Of a stretch of DNA of 64,000 nucleotides, positions 13,028 through 26,600 are shown piece by piece. The stretch is taken from positions 7,688,001 through 7,752,000 of the forward strand of contig JAKZAN010000005.1 of NCBI GenBank assembly GCA_023053545.1, in the 5' to 3' direction. Position 1 is the first letter of the stretch. Each line of letters begins with the position of its first letter. The notes beneath the pieces are model-generated. The model ran no database searches and was not told the origin of the DNA. It saw only the letters and a list, made by a program, of their open reading frames with translations. The position numbers and the translations under genes were made by a program. This DNA is from Lepidurus packardi. Its lineage: Eukaryota > Arthropoda > Branchiopoda > Notostraca > Triopsidae.

Positions 13028-16000
13028 CTAATAGCTTTCTTCGTGTCCAGCCAATATATACAAGCTAGCTCCTTCGTCTTGGGCTGTGGGCGTGCTGGAC
13101 ACAGGTGTTTCTGTCTGACTAGATTTACTAGCCAAGGCAATGACTCGGTCGGATCCCACAACTCGGAATATGCGTGATGTGTCTATGATCTCTTGAGTTA
13201 CTTGGTCATCCCGAAACGATCGGCCTTGCATGCCATGACGATGAAAAGCCAATACACTATCCGCCAGACACACTGCGTGTACAAAAGGACAAGAAAAGAA
13301 AAGGTCCATAATTAGTACACAGCATAGGATTTAACACCGTCATTGTAACATTCCTCGGTACAAATTAAAATTCAAGGTACAAATTATTGTAGCAAAACTC
13401 ACCAATAGACTCTATCTCGAAGTCAAACTGGAGAAATGCGGCTTGCCGTCGACTGGATTTGAGCTGCCCTTGCACGTTAACGATCTTAACCATATCTGAA
13501 ATTGAAATACGTGACCCCCAAAAAAGGGTTAGGTGCAAGTGCCAGGCAATTTACATAATGCACGAGAAAGTTTGGTATGTAAATCACTCAGGCGAATTTT
13601 CTTCTGCCTCGCAGCACCGTAAATGCGTATCAGAAGAACACGGAAGTAACCAGTCAAACCAAAGACGACTTCAGTGTTTTCCCAAACGTGCAAATTCCCA
13701 TTGTAACAGCCCAGTTAAAAAAAAAAAAAAACATAAAAGAGTACTTACTATCATGGCAAACCAGGATGGTGTCTTTCTCCAGTTGCGTAACGTTCACGAC
13801 ATGTAAGTTGTCCCGTCTAGGAATGACAGTAGCTGCTTACCCATAGTAGTTAATACCCAGAGAAGATATTAATATATACATTAGACCATAACAGCGTGAC
13901 TCAGATCGGAGGCTTTTACCTGAACCATCCATTTGCTCATCCAAGGAGGACAAGGCTTGCGTGGCAGTTAGCTGAACCAAATCGAGTCTCAAGTTTTTTC
14001 CGTATCCACTCTGTACTCCAATGCAAAGCAATGGATACTCTAGATCAGGGGTCATTAGCATTTCCAAAACCGGTAGTGGATTAGGTAGCCAGCATTCGTA
14101 ATGCTATAGATATTACCAAAGACAACAAAGAGATAGTTACAAAGATGCTCTGAACCGGAAAAGCAACTCTTTCCAGAAACAAGAAGGACGACTCAACAGC
14201 CGTGAAAAATGATGGCTTACCTTGAGAAGCATAAACTTGTTGAGAGGGTCATACCACTGCATTAAAAAAAGGCCGTTAGACGTTGCGCCACACAGATACT
14301 TGTACCCGTTGTAGGGATTTCGGCCCACGCAACACTTCGTGCAGCCTTTTGTATCGGCCACTCTTGAGGTCAAGACATATTTACGAGGGACTAAGCGCTC
14401 GGGGAGTTTCCCAACTGGCAAATTGATCCCCAAGCTAAACCGATGTGCATGTTTGCCATGCAAACCCAGCAAATCATGGCGGTATAATTGTGGCGTTTTG
14501 CCAGACATACTCATCAATACATCTTTAATCACGTACATCCATGTGGTTCTGCGCGGGTACAGCTGGTCCATTGTAGTTTCGTGCAATTGATTCAAATTGA
14601 GCGTATAGATTCCTTCTTCGGCGCCGAGTAGTAAATGCTGATCTCGGGTCTCCGGATGAACCCAGGAAGCTGCGCAATGAATACGTAAGGGACATCCATT
14701 GAACACCTGTTCGCATAAAAAAATAAGAGAGAGAGAGAAGTTTGATAGAAAAAGCCAAGTAGTTAAACTGATAGCATGAAGTTGTGGAAAGTTATTTCCT
14801 CATTACTTTGGCAAAACAAGCTCCCATATGTACTTTGGGTGTCGGGGGAAGACCGTTGGAAGAAAGTCGGGGCGATGGCGGAGTCGATTTCTTCCTTTCT
14901 CTTCTTCTCGGTGGCACGGGTGGTGTGTACCCCGTGTTAGCGTCCGGTTGGAATGACGGAGGGAATTCATCGGATAACAAAACCGGGTCACTCGCTCTCG
15001 GAGAATCGTAACCACGGGCTGGCGAACTTTCTCTAATGTCTGAACTGCGGTTATGGTGACCATTACGAATTTGGACGCCTAATCCGGTTAGCGAATCCAA
15101 ATAGGAAAACATTCGCTTAGTATTCAAAGCCCATTTCGCCTTTACCACGCCTTTTTTCAAGCTCACCACTTACCGTTCTGTATTAGCCACCTGTCCGCTT
15201 CGTTAAGTGTCAGGGTTTGTGTCCTATCTATCAACTCTGCGTCCTCGACTTCGAAATCCAAGTCAACTTCTGCGTCTGGAATTATTCCGGCTGGTAAAGT
15301 GGACCTGTCAAACGAGAGAGGAGACGGACACGCGAGCTACAAATACATTTACATATCTAGTTCAGGTTAGCTAAGAATATGTTATTACAAACTGGTTTGG
15401 TTTAGGAGAAGAAAAAATCCCCGTTACCCGAACAAAGCGTTGCGTTATTTTCTGGCATACATACCCAAACTTCTCTTGTTCGTGGGAAGCTGTAATTCCA
15501 CCGAGCACAAACATTTGAAAAAATAAGCATAAAAAGGACGTACTGTTGAGAATACTGCAATTGCATGTAGTCAAGGTCCCGTCCGTTCAGGTCAAGATCG
15601 TTATTATCTTGATCTGGTATAACTTCGCTACCACCTTTCAAACGTACACCCCTGTAAGTTAGAAAGGCAGAAAACCCCCGTTTTAGTGGTTGACCTTAAT
15701 TACTTAACCCCAGAAGCCAATGAAATTAATTAAAGTGGTAAGGTCAGCATTTTTTGTGTTTGTTTTTTTTAGTTGTCATACACGTGTAATGAGCTGCGTT
15801 TAAGGGTTTATAAAGTCACGGGAGATAGTCTTAGAAGGGTAATATACGGTAAACGATAAAAGCTAAGCCTGGGACATCACAAAAAAACACCAAGAAATAC
15901 AAACATAAGGTAGCCCTTAACCGTTTAAAAACTCAAAGAGGTATCACCACCACACAGGTAAGAAAAAACTGTAAAATACCAAGCCCACCCATGTGCGTAA

Positions 16001-19000
16001 ACTGACAGTGACAAACGGGGTTTTAAAGTTCATAGCAGACAAATAAGAAGCTGAGGGTTTGCTCAAGGGGACTCATAAGAAAAACGTTATCTAATTATAG
16101 GATGGTCAACATATGTTTATCTGACTAAGCGTGTCAACTTTAGACAGAAAAAACAAGACAAGTTAAGAATTAAAAAAACAGAAAAAAATATATTTATGCA
16201 GTAACAGAAGTCGGTTGCGTCGGGGTCAATTGAAAAAGCGTTGCAAAAATTACCTGGTTTTCAATTCGTCGTCTATATGCTGGAGTAGTGTCCTACAGCA
16301 TAATAAAGTCACACAAGAAGAAAATGAAACGTAACAAACAAAAGTTTAAGTGGGTCGGTCATTGGGTTTGCCAAGTCAACTGGCATAAAAACAACGTGTT
16401 TTTGTTTATGCTAACTCGCTCATAAATAAAAATAATATCGAATTCACTTAATTCATTACTCTCGAAAACTATACATTCAGTTTGTTAACAAAGCTTGCAT
16501 AAACTGGTCAACGTAACTAAGTTTAAAGGGCAATATATAGCCACCAAAACAACTTTTCATATATTGATTGAATCTTTTAGTCTAGATTTGTAAGAATCAC
16601 GAACTCTGCTCCTTGTTGTGTGAATAAGCCGTTCTCGAGTATTAAAATGTGAAGTTTTGTTCCTTTGACGCCACAACTGCCGTGACATAAACAAATGGTA
16701 TGGCTATAACACGCGCCCTGTCGAGACTTTTATATTTTTTTGCTACTGATCTTGATCACGAATGGCGAATAATGAGCAAACGAAAGTTAAAAAAAGATGT
16801 ACAGGTTGCTACTCTGCCGTTTTTGGGTATAGAAAGCAGTCCGGCATATGATTAAGGATTGCTCTCGTTCCCAAAAAAATAAGTGGGATACAGCAGTGCA
16901 AAATACTCGGCTTATTTTTGTGGATGCCACAATTACCAATACGGATGTATGTTATGCCAAAAAGACTAGGTATAACAATAATGCTACTTGTCTGTCCCAT
17001 TGTCGACATTTCATCCACATGGGATGGTTTGGGCTTCTTCAGTGGCAGAAACTGGTAGGACTGACTTCGTCTGTTTGCTTACGTCAACGAACCACGTGAC
17101 AACCCGCGCCCAGTTCAAATGCGAATTTTTATCAATCTTGCGACTTTCACTAACGCTTTCGGAAGGAGGAATGCTAGATGCTTATTCTATCGATTTATTT
17201 ATTTTACTTTTTTTTTAAAGATAAAATGGTTTTTTGTTGTCTACTTCCCTTTAAGAATAAAAAATTAGGTTAGACTTCGAATTAGTTAAACTTCAATTAC
17301 TCTGATTCTTTAATTGCTAAATAAATAAATTGCGTGAAGCCCATATTTGCTATAGACGTTCTTAGACCACGAAATTCCTGACACCAAAAAAAAAAAGAAA
17401 ACGCTGAAATTAGCCCTGTCATTGACGATCGTTTCGTTTAATTTACGTTTCCTTTTCTAGTACGAAATAAGTACCTAAAAAAACACATAGAAATGAACCT
17501 GTGAGTAGATAGTAATAAACTCATCAAGGGTTGTCCAGACAGCAATTTCCTCGAGATAAAAAGAAACCGTAAGTAAGATAGACTAGGTACATAATAACTC
17601 TTAGCCGCCAAAAGAAGTCTTTAAGTGGACGTCAAGCACCCTTTTAGACTCCTTCTACAATGACAAAGCACAAGCTGTGAAGCTAATAAAGTGATAATCA
17701 CTAAATGGTATAATCCGAGGACAACATTAAGAGGACCCTTTTCTATCGCACACATGACTGCGCACCCTTTTGGCGTACTAAATAAAAGTTCTGCGTTAAA
17801 TAGCCCTTTCGATCCTGCTCTTAGGCAAGTGGTCCATAACTCGGGTCCTTCGTGTACGAAGTTATACAATTAAGGTGTTCAGTTATAAAGTTATACAGTT
17901 ATTTGAGGTTATAATTATACAAGTTTAAATTATGTGTTAGGTCTATAGGGTAAACGAATTTACAAACGAGTTGCGAATCTCTTACTTTAAAGACGCTCGC
18001 ATTTTTTCTTAAGGTAGAACGTGTACAAAGAAAGGACCGGATGACATCACTTAGCAAGTTGGTGTAACATTTTCGAATAATCCAGTTCTCAACTTAAAAA
18101 AGCAAGAAGGCGGGATACTGATTACATGGAACAACAACCCTTGATTGTCAAGTTCTCAATACGGAAGCTATCTTTTTTGTTCCCTATCTTTAGGTTTTAC
18201 AACCCAATGAAACCTTTTATAGCACGGTCGTAAAAAACGTGTACTCCAAGACAAGGACAAGGAGAGAAAATCCTTACGGCATCGGATAGTAATGAAAACT
18301 CGACAACCAAACCCCGACAAAACTATGAGAAAAGGAAGCTTAAAAAGAGAAAATCGGTATCACTTACTTGTGCAGCTCCTCAGCCTCGACATCGTTCCGC
18401 ATCCATGCGGCTGCGACGTCGAAAGCACCTTCGCTTTCATCGGGCCTGTCCTCATGCAATCCCCAAGCTTTGGTAACATCCGGTAACTGAGAAGGAGCTG
18501 CGACAGACATGGGAGTAACTAAAGGTGCTTCGAAACTCAGCTTGCCGACTGTTATGTAAAGAAAGCAAGAAGTCAAACAAGCTCAGTCTTGAAATCTATC
18601 CAGTTGAGGCACACAAACTTGCAAATATATGCAAATTTTCTTTCATTTCTTTTCTTTCATTTCTAAGACTAAAGAATGTAATAAAAGGGTACCGGGAATT
18701 TGTGAAGTAGGTCTAGTTTGGGTTCTTGTGGAGCGTTTGGAAGCAATTCTTTGTGGTACACCAGCGATGGCCTGAGTGAAAGGAAAGTAAACACTTGTTA
18801 GTCAGGACAATCGCATTGGCGCCCCAGTTTTACTTCTGATTCTTCTGTAAACCTAAATAATTAACCAATTGGGGCCCCAACTCACCCCTTCTTCGTCAGG
18901 TTCCAGGTCTGAGAAAGTGTGCGCAGGATTGTTGACTTTTTGCAATAAATCTAAGGCTATTCTGGGCGAGAGTTCTCCCAGCAAGAAGGGGTGCTGAAGA

Positions 19001-20023
19001 AGTCTGTCAGCAGTCGGTCGCTTTTTGGGATTCTTGGTTAAGGCAATCTTAACAAAGGCATGGAAACGTTCAGACCACTTATTTTTGTCTTTGAGTGTCG
19101 GTGACTTGAAGCCGGACTTGGACATTAAAAACAGGGCTCGCATGGGATGCAAATCGAACATGGGAGGCTGCAACTCGGCCAATTCAATAGCCGTAATGCC
19201 CACTGCCCAAATATCACACTGCTGATTATAACCGCCTTTGCGTTCAACCGCCGCCACCTCGGGAGCCATCCAGTACGGTGTACCGATGAAAGATCTACGT
19301 TTTCCTAAAGTGGCGCTTAGTTGGGCTGACACTCCAAAATCTGCTAGTTTGACTCCACCAGATTCCGTCAACAAGATGTTTGCTCCCTGGAGAGTTCAGA
19401 CTCATTAAAATTCGTCGTCACACTTGAGAGGAGATAGCAAGAAAAAAAGGTACCTTGACGTCACGGTGCATCCGACCCAAAGAATGCAGGTAGGCTAAAC
19501 CGTATAGAGTTTCCCTGGACATGTATGCGATTTGTGCCTCGGTTAAAGGCCCAGTAACTACAAAGCACATACCATATTCAAAATAATTTTATTTAATAGA
19601 TGAAAAAGCCGAAAGATATTTACTGTGATAAATGTCTTGTAGTGAACCACCTCCACAGTATTCCATGCATATCCATAACTTGTCTCGTCGCAGGTAGCTG
19701 CCGAAATACGCTACGATATTGGGGTGCATGCAATCCTTCATCATTAGAATCTCTTGCTGGATAATATTGAAATCATCCCCCGCCTCCACTTTTATCACCT
19801 TGATGGCGGCCCAGTCATTTGAAGACAGGCGTTTGGCCTGTTTAAATGAGAAAAAATATAGAAATATTGCACAGGTCTATATCAATTGTACCTTATACAC
19901 ATCTCCGTAAGTGCCAGAACCAATGCGTTGAACGAGTTCATATTCATCCTGAGGGTTACGACGACTAATTTCCGAGGAAACGTTGGCTTGGTTTGTATTC
20001 ACATTTACACCACTTTGCGCCAT
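13028..20023 (-). CDS. MAP4K3: MAP4K3/happyhour-like Ste20-family kinase with CNH domain
   Basis: About 14 minus-strand exons. The start is the ATG at 20023 ([12 protein letters not shown]). The kinase domain is in exons 20023-19892, 19837-19624, 19557-19454 and 19386-18887, with [11 protein letters not shown], catalytic HRDV/KGAN (split by an intron), DFGVSAQ and [11 protein letters not shown] Pro/Ser-rich middle follows (18.8-18.37 kb, then 15.65-14.8 kb), including [15 protein letters not shown]. The citron-homology domain occupies 14.7-13.03 kb ([38 protein letters not shown]). Order and motifs match MAP4K3/GLK; MAP4K5 is the alternative. Known roles of the family are nutrient-to-TORC1, JNK and Hippo-pathway input. 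The exon junction near 15.17-15.03 kb is uncertain: two splice choices keep the frame. Confidence 0.92.
15653..18366 (-). other. Large intron of the MAP4K3-like gene
   Basis: About 2.7 kb separates the exon ending VEAEELHK (near 18367) from the exon starting [10 protein letters not shown] (near 15652). It is AT-rich with many poly-A and poly-T runs. I found no additional exon, no nested gene and no clear transposon in it. Confidence 0.6.
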
Positions 20024-20660
20024 GGATATCACATGAAAATGTAGCTACTGGAGTATATTGTAACACATTCTACATGAGCTAATTTGACTTTATTCCCCTT
20101 AAGGAGTTTAATTTCGTGGAATCCAGCCACAGACCACTTGCCAAAGCAAAACACTTCCCATTCGCGTTCGACATAGTCGAACTGCGAACTACAGAAATGG
20201 CAGCATATGCGCCGCTCCAAATTTGAACTAGGCTAACTGGAAACCAATTCAAATATCGCATTTATGCCAACACACTTCCTTTTGTGATAAACAATAAATT
20301 TAGTCACTTCCACCATTGCTTACATTCCATCCCTCAACCACTTCAAAGGGGAAATAAACATGCTACGAATCTCCCGAAATAATAATAATTACGATTCAAG
20401 CTAAATTTACTATAAACACCAATTATAATTCCTCTAAATAAGAATATCCTTTGTCCCAAATCGGGTGAATATGAATCTCCTAAGCTAACAAACACCCTTA
20501 ACAAAACTAGGACAAACAGTCGAGCAAAGCAAAAATAAAAGAATCACACATAAACCACGTAACGTTATGAAGAAGTAGGCTATTCACAAAATCCCCCCTC
20601 CTCTTTTGCTTTCTCGGAACAACACATTGTTTCTCACATCCGTAATGAAATCCATAAAGG
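20024..20660. other. Spacer between MAP4K3 start and SEC16 stop
   Basis: The genes are co-oriented on the minus strand. This 637-bp spacer must hold the SEC16 3' untranslated region and the MAP4K3 promoter. I see no coding potential and no strong TATA element. Confidence 0.5.
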
Positions 20661-23600
20661 TTAGTGAGGGTATCGACGCCTTGGACCTGGTCCAGCAGTG
20701 GGCGACGGTCCAGCGTTTGCGAACTGAGAAGGGTTAAACATGGCAGGCTCTTGATGTTGACCGCCATCCTACAAAAGACATAACGTACATAAACCATCGT
20801 GTAAGCTTTCATAAGGACTAGATTAACAAGTTTACATCATTATTGGGAGAAAGAGATGCAGATGGCCCGGCTGGTGTAATAAAGTCCATGGACGATGGTT
20901 GATCCACAGGAACTATTATAGATAAATTTTATTTCTCCCTAATTATTCTCGTTTTTCCGTTTACCAGGCGGAGGTACGAAGAAACTGGGCACTGGAGGTG
21001 CGCCAAATGGTGTCGTTAATGAACCGTTGGCTGGTTTACTGTTAGTACTGGGTCCGCCTCCAGGATTGAGTACGTCGACGTAACTAGGCCGCAAACCCCG
21101 ACCTTTGGGTAATTTATACAAATTTCCTCCTGGAAGAGGTGGAGCCCCAACTGGATTCCCGTCCATGGGCAGGTTAGCACCACCACTCGCCATTGGAGCT
21201 CGCAAGTGTGCTGGTTTCATCAGCTCGTTATCTTTGGGAGGTGCAGCTGGACCTGCGCTAATCTCATCTTCGTCTTCATCCGTATTTATCCATTTTTTCT
21301 TGACATCGTCATACACGATCTAACAGTAAAAAATAAATAAAACAGATAAGAATTTGGTATTCATTAAAAAAAAATAATAACCTTCAGTTTTTTGTCATCT
21401 GGCAGCTTCATTTGATTCTTAGGCTTCAAGGAGAACTTGTTAAACAGCCCACCAAACCATCCACTTTGGGCATTGTCCACGCCTGCTTGTTTTCTGCTCT
21501 TATTTTCTTTATTTTCCTTGGCAGTCTTTCCTTCTCTATCGGAGTCTTCCTTACGTTCATGCCGCACGTCATTGCCATAATCGTTCCGAGGTAGGTTCGC
21601 GTAATCCTCTCCATCGTAAGGACCCGATGCATTCTAAAAAGACATTAAAACCATAGAATTAGTTAGAACGTGGACTCTCTTGTAGTTGTTAAATTGTGCA
21701 AACGTCGAATGCAAAGTACACAAAACAATAACGACATCTATAACCCAAGCCATCAAACCAAAAACTGTGCAAAAACGGCGAAACATGCGACAAGAGTCTC
21801 ACACCGTCACCTCTTCATCATCCTCTTCTTCATTTTCTTCTTCTTCCTGATCTTCTTCGCAAATGCTTTCTGGGAAATTCCTGGCTGGCTGCAAAAATTC
21901 CAGCAATTCGGGACGATCAATAGGATAAGTTCCGTTATAAATTAAAGGTTTGGTGGTGGGAAAAGGAAGGGAACGTGGTTGAGGTAAACCGTGTCGACGC
22001 ATGGAGGATTCCAAGCGCCCTACATTACTAGATCCACGCAACCGTAAGCCCTTTAAACCCAAGAAGACGAAGAAAATTAAGCATAAAATTAGTTGGCCAA
22101 ATGCACCACGCAACCGTAGACTCCAACCAACATGTTAGTCCAAAAAAGTAGCCGGAAAGGGGTAAAAGGAAGTAAAAGAGGCGTAAAGATCTTCATATCT
22201 TCACAAAACTTACAGTTTGCATGTTGTTTTCTCCCCAGTACGGAGAAGACATGGCCTCTGGACCTGCAGACGACTGATTGTTCCATTGATTAGTTGAATT
22301 CCAATACGCATTCTGATCGTTAGTGACGTTTTGGTTCATTTGTTGTTGTGACTGATCTTGGCCCCATTGCTGCTCAGGCGGTTGTTGGTAACCACTAAGA
22401 GATGGGTATTGTGATTCAACACCCAAAGAAATGGGTGGGTAACTCTGCCAAGCCGGTGGCTATAAATAAATAGAAAATAAATAAAAGAAAGCAAATCGAA
22501 CAGGGCCTTACTACCTGGTCAGGTTGGGGCGTGCTAGTCATTTGTTGATCTTGCGAAAGAGTGGCAAGATTTGGAAATGGTGCTACACCGGGTTGTAATA
22601 TATTCGTAGTAACGAATGCCACGGTTTCCTTGCAAGGCGTGTCTCCAGTCTCAGAGGAGGTTAAGTTGGATGTGGAACCAAAGCTAGGAGCTTCCATACT
22701 TACAAGACCGGCCTAAAATAAAAATTCCTATTTTTAACTGAAATTACTACTGTAAGGATACAGTTTTAAACGCGCCGAAAATGCCGTAAGATTCAGGTAA
22801 AGAGAAAACGAAGTACAGTAGATGCCGCTTACTTATGATCACGTTTGTCAAGTGAATATTGATTCTATTAAGCGGAGATTCCAATAACCGAAAATCGGAA
22901 ATATGCAATAAAATGCTACAATTAATCGGAACGTGAAACAAACTGGCTTGTTTATACCAAAGAAACAAAGCATCGTCTACTTTCTGAAACTTTCCCACAC
23001 GTTTCCGTTTTATACATTCACTACACAGACTATTGTTTATTTCGTAACGATTTTTCAACAATTTTGATAGAGATGATTGAGGAATTCCTAACTTAACGGC
23101 CGCTCATTTTGCGCTGAATCTTTTAAATTTAACTTGTCATAAGTTTCAACGAGCCGCCAACTTCTTTCCAACTTCTCTTTTACATTTAAATCAACTCTTT
23201 TCTTTTTTGTTGTCATTTTTGCATAACCACACGTCTAAAACATAATTGGCACTGCGCCTTTGAAGCCTACTCCTACGCTTAGCTAGGGTTCTCAACACGA
23301 TATCTCTTCTAATTTTCCCAGTCCATTAAAGGAACTGGTCATTGAAGTGAATAACCTGTTCACTTAATTGACTGGGTAGTTTAGAAGAAATTTCTCCATA
23401 AGCGTAGTAGTAGGCTGGATTGGTCAAAACGGAAAGTAGACACACGGACGACTCCACAAAAGGACTCCGTGTACCCGACGTAAGGACGTCGGGCCCCAAC
23501 ACAAGGAAGCCGGGCCCCGATAGAAGGACGCTAGGTCCACAATATTTTAAGGGACCAATAGAATTTTGAGTTCAAAAAGTGTCTACTCATTGGTTAAGCG

Positions 23601-26600
23601 TTAACAAGATTAGGAAGTGCCTAAGCCGTATTAAAAAATACGTTACAAGGACTCGGGAACCCGACAGAAGGACGCCTAAACTAAACCAACGTAACCTAAC
23701 CAAGCCTAACCTAACCGAACTTAACCAAACCTAACCTTCTGACGATTTTTTTATCTCAATAATCGTTTTTTAAATTATTCTTTGAACTTAACCTTGTGAC
23801 CGGGCCCGGCGTCCCTGCGTTTCATTGAGTCGTCCTTATGTCGCATTGCCGTCAAAAGGACGTAAAACCAGTCATTGGTCAAAATGCAAAGTTCATGTAG
23901 CGATCACAGTAGTTTCGTTACTTTACATGTGAAGATTTTTTTAAATTGATTCTAATATGCGAACGTGTAATACTAATAACTGATTAAAATGTTGTAAATC
24001 TGGTAACTTCCTTTCGAAATTATCTGAATCGTTTCTTTAAAATTTGATTCCATTAAGCGGCTGATTTCTAACAACTAGTGATCACAATAAGCGGCATCTA
24101 CAGTATACAAGTTGGTTCAAGACAAAGACGCGTTTACCTGCTGCTGTTCCCTTAAAAGGGTCAAATCCTGAAGCCATTTGGGGTCTTCCAAAGGTCCTTC
24201 TTGTCCTTCTTGCTCCTGGAACAAGGGATCCAAGTGTTTCAGACCGTTGGCCAGCGCGTGAACTTGGTCGGCTAAGCTTGAAGGATGAGCTGACGGAAGA
24301 GCGCAGAGAGCACGGCTCAATACCTCACAGTAATGTAAAGCTTCCGTTGCCATTCCAACATCCAGCAAACGGCAGGCGTAGATATACTTATACCACTACA
24401 AAATAGCTTTCTATAGCAACAGCTTCCTTTACCAACTCAAGTTTACTTGAAAGTGAGGGATATGATAATCCGGCGTAGCTAACTGTCGAGCAAATTCATA
24501 CACTTCTGTGCACTGAATAGCTTCATTGGTAGCGAAAGCCTATTCAAGAAATTTACTCCATTAATCCCATTAAAATTTTTCGACAAATTACTTTGAATGG
24601 CAGTTGAGCATTGCCCGTTAGAAGGACCAATTTCGCCTGCTTTCCATAAGTCGCCCAATCCAACTGTCCCATGAGATAACAGAACTGGGCGGCGTAGATC
24701 AAGTTCTTGGTCAAAAGCGTATCTCCCATCGCCAAAATTGATTTTTTGTCCAGATCAGGTCGGCTGGATGTATTGGATAGCATCATGGCCAAATGAGGAC
24801 GCCAGTCACCCCATTTCTCCTCACCGACACACTAAAGTATCAGTCCTCATGATTAAACCCTTCCCAATAAAGGAATGACTGAAGTTACTGTAACGGCCGC
24901 TGGTTGGCGACCAGACATGAGTTGGTACAGTGTCTGCAAAGGATCTGTGAGGGTCAATCCGTTGGCAAAGCGGCTTAAAACGCCGGAATATGTGCGGTTA
25001 TCCATTTTGGAAGCGAGAAACAAGGCATGGCCCCATAGGCCTTCTCGCATGGCCCATTCTAGCGCTTCTTTCTTGTGACCGTAGAGCAAATGCTGTCGGA
25101 AAGTCTCCGTCACTGATTTCTCGTTATGTTTGGGTACCAAACTGCGATCTTGCGCCAGACATGTTTCCTCTGCAACTTCCTCACCACCTGCGGAGTACTC
25201 AGTCGATTCAAGCACAGTAGCTTGGGTAGGAGACGTGATTTGAGACGTGGTTTCGTTGCCAAGCAGCAATTCCGCGATATCAGCTCCAACCACAGTCTAC
25301 CGAAATTCAAATGTAGTATCAATCAAGAACAAAACGTTCAAAGAATGGAAAGCTTACTCCGTTTTGGCGAATAAGGAGCATTAAGAGTTCCCATATCAAG
25401 ATATACGACTGTCGATCTATTAACCGCTCATCTTGCTGAGCTTGCTTTACTTTATGTTGACAAAACTGGATCACATTGTGTTTGTGGGTTTGTCCACTGA
25501 CTAAAGGCCCAGGGAATGCTTCGAATTCTTGTAATTCAGGCCAGTGTAGCAACAGACTCTTCAAATCGTAGAGTTCTACTTGCGGCTGGCCAGGATCGCG
25601 TGGATCATGGCTTGGTACCAGCATGAATTGTCCTTGTTGGGTAAAACGGCCTAGAAAATTCCATAATTTTATCTTTCTTCTTGTAGCTTACCTACGACTT
25701 ACCGATGACGTGTGGAGATGTAAATTTATGAGGTGTTAGATCCTGCTCTTCTTCTGTGTAAGTGGTCAAATTAGGTTCATAACCAGGCATTAGAAGACTA
25801 GGATCCGGGTAGATGGTACTTTGGTCCAGTTGCATGCCCAAAGGCGCCATACTACGGCTAAAATCACCGCTGTACCTACGAAAAGAGAAGACAAAATGTA
25901 CAAAAACTGAATCCAAATTAACCGTAGACGAAATACCTTTCTTTTCTCATGTCGTCATTGACAGAGGACCGACCGGAGTGTACAGATGCTCGGTCTTGTT
26001 CGGACGCGGGTACAGAGGCTGTATAAGCATGTCCAGGGTACCGTCCAGGCGTTTGGGCGGCCGCAGCCACCGCAGCAGCTCCGTAAGTCCGTTGGTACCA
26101 TTCTGCGTACGCTGCGGGTTTAGTTTTCTTCATTTGCTCCCAGTACGCATAGTTGTATTTATACGCTTCGTAATCGTAAGGCGCCCCGTACGGGTAACGG
26201 TATTGGTCGTATGTACCACGAGCATAGTAATCGTAACCTGGAACACCCACGCATGTACGAATACTGAAGCACTCACTCGTGTAAATTTACCTGGGCGATA
26301 GTAACTACTTCTGGGATCGTGTTTGTCGTAATTCCTTCGGTAGGCATCATAGCGAGGGTCCCGAGCGTCGCGATGATCCCGAGGGTCCCGGGCGTCGCGA
26401 TGATCCCTTGGATCTCGAGGGTCCCTTGCATCACGAGGATCACGGTATTCACGAGGATCCCTTGGGTCACGATCTCGTGGCTCCCGTCCACTACGTTCTA
26501 ATTCGGGGTTTTCAGACGTACTACCTTGCCTTGACCTGCAGATAAAGCATTATAAATATGAAAAAGATTAAACAAATACAGTAGATGCCGCTTCTTTTGA

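Larger units (their letters stand above)
22816..24103 (-). mobile_element. pogo/Tigger-type DNA transposon remnant (copy 1, in SEC16 intron)
   Basis: The left end reads CAGTAGATGCCGCTTA and the right end, reverse complemented, CTGTAGATGCCGCTTA, each flanked by TA, as expected for Tc1/mariner/pogo insertion. The left 90 bases match the right end of the second copy (26579-28088) in reverse orientation, so the two are inverted relatives. It carries a broken transposase N-terminus on the minus strand, an internal foldback module (23264-23416) and a CCTAA-like tract. It is 1,288 bp long with no catalytic domain, so it is non-autonomous. Confidence 0.85.

Noticed and set aside
25813-26301. Plus-strand frame of 162 codons
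   Set aside because: It is antisense to SEC16 exons that have a family-consistent frame on the minus strand.
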